Positions 62,753 through 64,000 of a stretch of DNA of 64,000 nt are shown here, in pieces. Every line of letters begins with the position of its first letter. The stretch's first letter is position 1. Made by a program: the position numbers and the translations under genes. The stretch covers positions 1,984,001-2,048,000 of the forward strand of contig NZ_CP130427.1 in the NCBI RefSeq assembly GCF_030518795.1. The letters run 5' to 3'. Under the pieces are notes generated by a model. That model ran no database searches, was not told where the DNA came from, and saw only the letters and a program-made list of their open reading frames with translations. Origin of the DNA: Micromonospora sp. NBRC 110009 (GTDB lineage Bacteria; Actinomycetota; Actinomycetes; Mycobacteriales; Micromonosporaceae).

Positions 62753-64000
62753 GTGACCACCGAGACCCCCGACACCTCGCCCGTGCCCGTGGCCAAGCGC
62801 GTCCAGACCGAGCGCACCCACCACGGCGACACCGTCGTCGACGAGTACGCCTGGCTGGCCGCCAAGGACAACCCGGAGACGATCGCCTATCTGACCGCGG
62901 AGAACGCCTACACCGAGGCGCGCACCGCGCACCTGGAGGCGCTGCGCGGCGAGCTGTTCGAGGAGACCCGCCGGCGCACCCAGGAGACCGACCTGTCGGT
63001 GCCCACCCGCAAGGACGGGTACTGGTACTACACCCGCACGGTCGAGGGCCAGCAGTACGGCGTGCAGTGCCGCCGGGCCGTCCGGGACGGCGAGACCGCG
63101 CCCCCGATCAGCGCCGACGGCGCCCCGCTGGACGGCGAGGAGGTGCTGCTCGACGGCAACCTGCTCGCCGCGGGGCACGACTTCTTCGCCCTCGGCGCGT
63201 TCGACGTCAGTCCGGACGGGCGCTGGCTCGCCTACTCGACGGACTTCGCCGGGGACGAACGGTTCACCCTGCGGGTCAAGGACCTCAGCACCGGCGAGGT
63301 GCTGCCCGACGAGATCCCGGACACCTTCTACGGCACCGCCTGGTCCAGCGACGCCTCCACGCTGTTCTACGTCACCGTGGACGACGCGTGGCGGCCCAAC
63401 CGGGTGTGGCGGCACGCCGTCGGCACCCCGTCGAGCGACGACGTGGTGGTCCACGAGGAGGACGACGAGCGCTTCTGGGTGGGCGTCGAGCTGACCCGCT
63501 CCGAGCGCTTCGTGGTCATCGACATCCACAGCAAGATCACCAGCGAGGTACGGGTCATCCCGGCCGCCAACCCCACCGGCGAGCCGGCCGTCGTGGCCCC
63601 CCGCCGGCAGGGCGTCGAATACTCGGTCGAGCACCACGGGCACCGGTTCCTGATCCTGCACAACGACGGCGCGGAGGACTTCGCGCTGGCGTTCACCTCG
63701 GCGGACACGCCCGGCGACTGGACGCCGCTCATCCCGCACACCCCCGGCACCCGGCTGGAAGCCGTCGACGCGTTCGAGAACCACCTGGTCGTCTCGCTGC
63801 GCAGCAACGGGCTGACCGGGCTGCGGGTGCTGCCGGTCGGCGGCGGCGACGCGCACGACATCGACTTCCCCGAGCCGATCTACAGCGTCGGGCTGGACGC
63901 CAACCCGGAGTACCGCACCACCGAGGTGCGGCTGCGCTACACCTCGCTGGTCACCCCCGACTCGGTCTACGACTACGACCTGGTCACCCGGCAGATGGTG
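62753..64000 (+). CDS. ptrB: Oligopeptidase B (prolyl oligopeptidase family), 5' part
   Basis: The start of an S9A serine peptidase, cut by the window edge after 416 codons. The N-terminal block VAKRVQTERTHHGDTVVDEYAWL and the beta-propeller segments (GYWYYTRTVEGQQYG, FDVSPDGRWLAYSTDFAGDE) match oligopeptidase B, which cuts peptides after basic residues in the cytosol. The catalytic Ser/Asp/His are in the missing C-terminal part. It starts at GTG 62753 with a weak ribosome binding site. It is divergent from the FAD oxidase gene. Confidence 0.9.
   Translation, partial: MTTETPDTSPVPVAKRVQTERTHHGDTVVDEYAWLAAKDNPETIAYLTAENAYTEARTAHLEALRGELFEETRRRTQETDLSVPTRKDGYWYYTRTVEGQQYGVQCRRAVRDGETAPPISADGAPLDGEEVLLDGNLLAAGHDFFALGAFDVSPDGRWLAYSTDFAGDERFTLRVKDLSTGEVLPDEIPDTFYGTAWSSDASTLFYVTVDDAWRPNRVWRHAVGTPSSDDVVVHEEDDERFWVGVELTRSERFVVIDIHSKITSEVRVIPAANPTGEPAVVAPRRQGVEYSVEHHGHRFLILHNDGAEDFALAFTSADTPGDWTPLIPHTPGTRLEAVDAFENHLVVSLRSNGLTGLRVLPVGGGDAHDIDFPEPIYSVGLDANPEYRTTEVRLRYTSLVTPDSVYDYDLVTRQMV

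Overview
The window is high-GC, gene-dense DNA from a Gram-positive actinomycete, most likely of the Micromonosporaceae (inference). The pointers are a BldC developmental regulator, an LPXTG surface protein, WXG/EspC-type secretion cargo, futalosine-pathway menaquinone genes, a complete paaABCDE operon, many GTG starts and many GTGA/ATGA stop-start overlaps. I saw no rRNA, tRNA, CRISPR array, prophage or insertion sequence. The layout looks like ordinary chromosome rather than an island.

Layout. 0-4 kb: menG, an LPXTG surface protein and mqnC. 4-7.6 kb: paaE-D-C-B-A (phenylacetyl-CoA epoxidase) on the minus strand. 8-10 kb: two tandem secreted beta-lactamase-fold proteins. 10-12.9 kb: mqnA, an MFS exporter and an ArsR-type regulator. 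13-15 kb: a HelD-family RNA-polymerase-recycling ATPase. 15-17.4 kb: a four-gene type VII secretion cargo cassette. 17.6-19.2 kb: an ABC exporter. 19.3-20 kb: a double-domain VOC protein. 20-23.3 kb: btuFCD under a cobalamin riboswitch. 23.4-26 kb: two tandem C39-like secreted peptidases. 26-28 kb: two membrane proteins and mqnE. 28-34.4 kb: an NlpC/P60 hydrolase, a proline-rich membrane protein, a DEAD-box helicase with a repetitive basic tail and a glycolipid-binding-like protein. 34-37 kb: a Cds1-like PLP enzyme, an SDR and an Lrp regulator. 37-42 kb: bldC, ubiX, a terpene synthase, mqnP and mqnL. 42-44 kb: an epoxide-hydrolase-like enzyme, and an AhpD-like protein divergent from its MarR regulator. 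44-50 kb: the System II cytochrome c biogenesis operon behind hemL. 50-54 kb: a STAS protein, a two-component ABC exporter and its GbsR/MarR regulator. 54-61 kb: a response regulator, a 1450-residue hybrid histidine kinase with seven exact 92-codon HAMP repeats, and a divergent PP2C phosphatase fused to an anti-sigma-type ATPase domain. 61-64 kb: an FAD oxidase and the start of oligopeptidase B.

How the genes work together. Seven genes of the futalosine menaquinone route (mqnA, mqnC, mqnE, the UbiX/UbiD pair, mqnP and menG) are spread through the window; mqnB and mqnD are not here. Menaquinone, the cytochrome c maturation operon and hemL together point to respiratory-chain assembly. The ABC, MFS and AhpD modules each sit beside a likely dedicated repressor with visible operator palindromes.

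Most unusual features. (1) Short repeats at gene junctions form micro-ORFs that keep stop-start coupling intact on both sides (52406-52489 and 48900-48965), or extend a gene at its start (paaB). (2) A second GC-rich repeat family (20094, 41785, 47460) is read in frame inside ccdA and supplies the stop codon of btuD. (3) The HAMP-array kinase. (4) The compact type VII cargo cassette. (5) A terpene synthase between mqnM- and mqnP-type genes.
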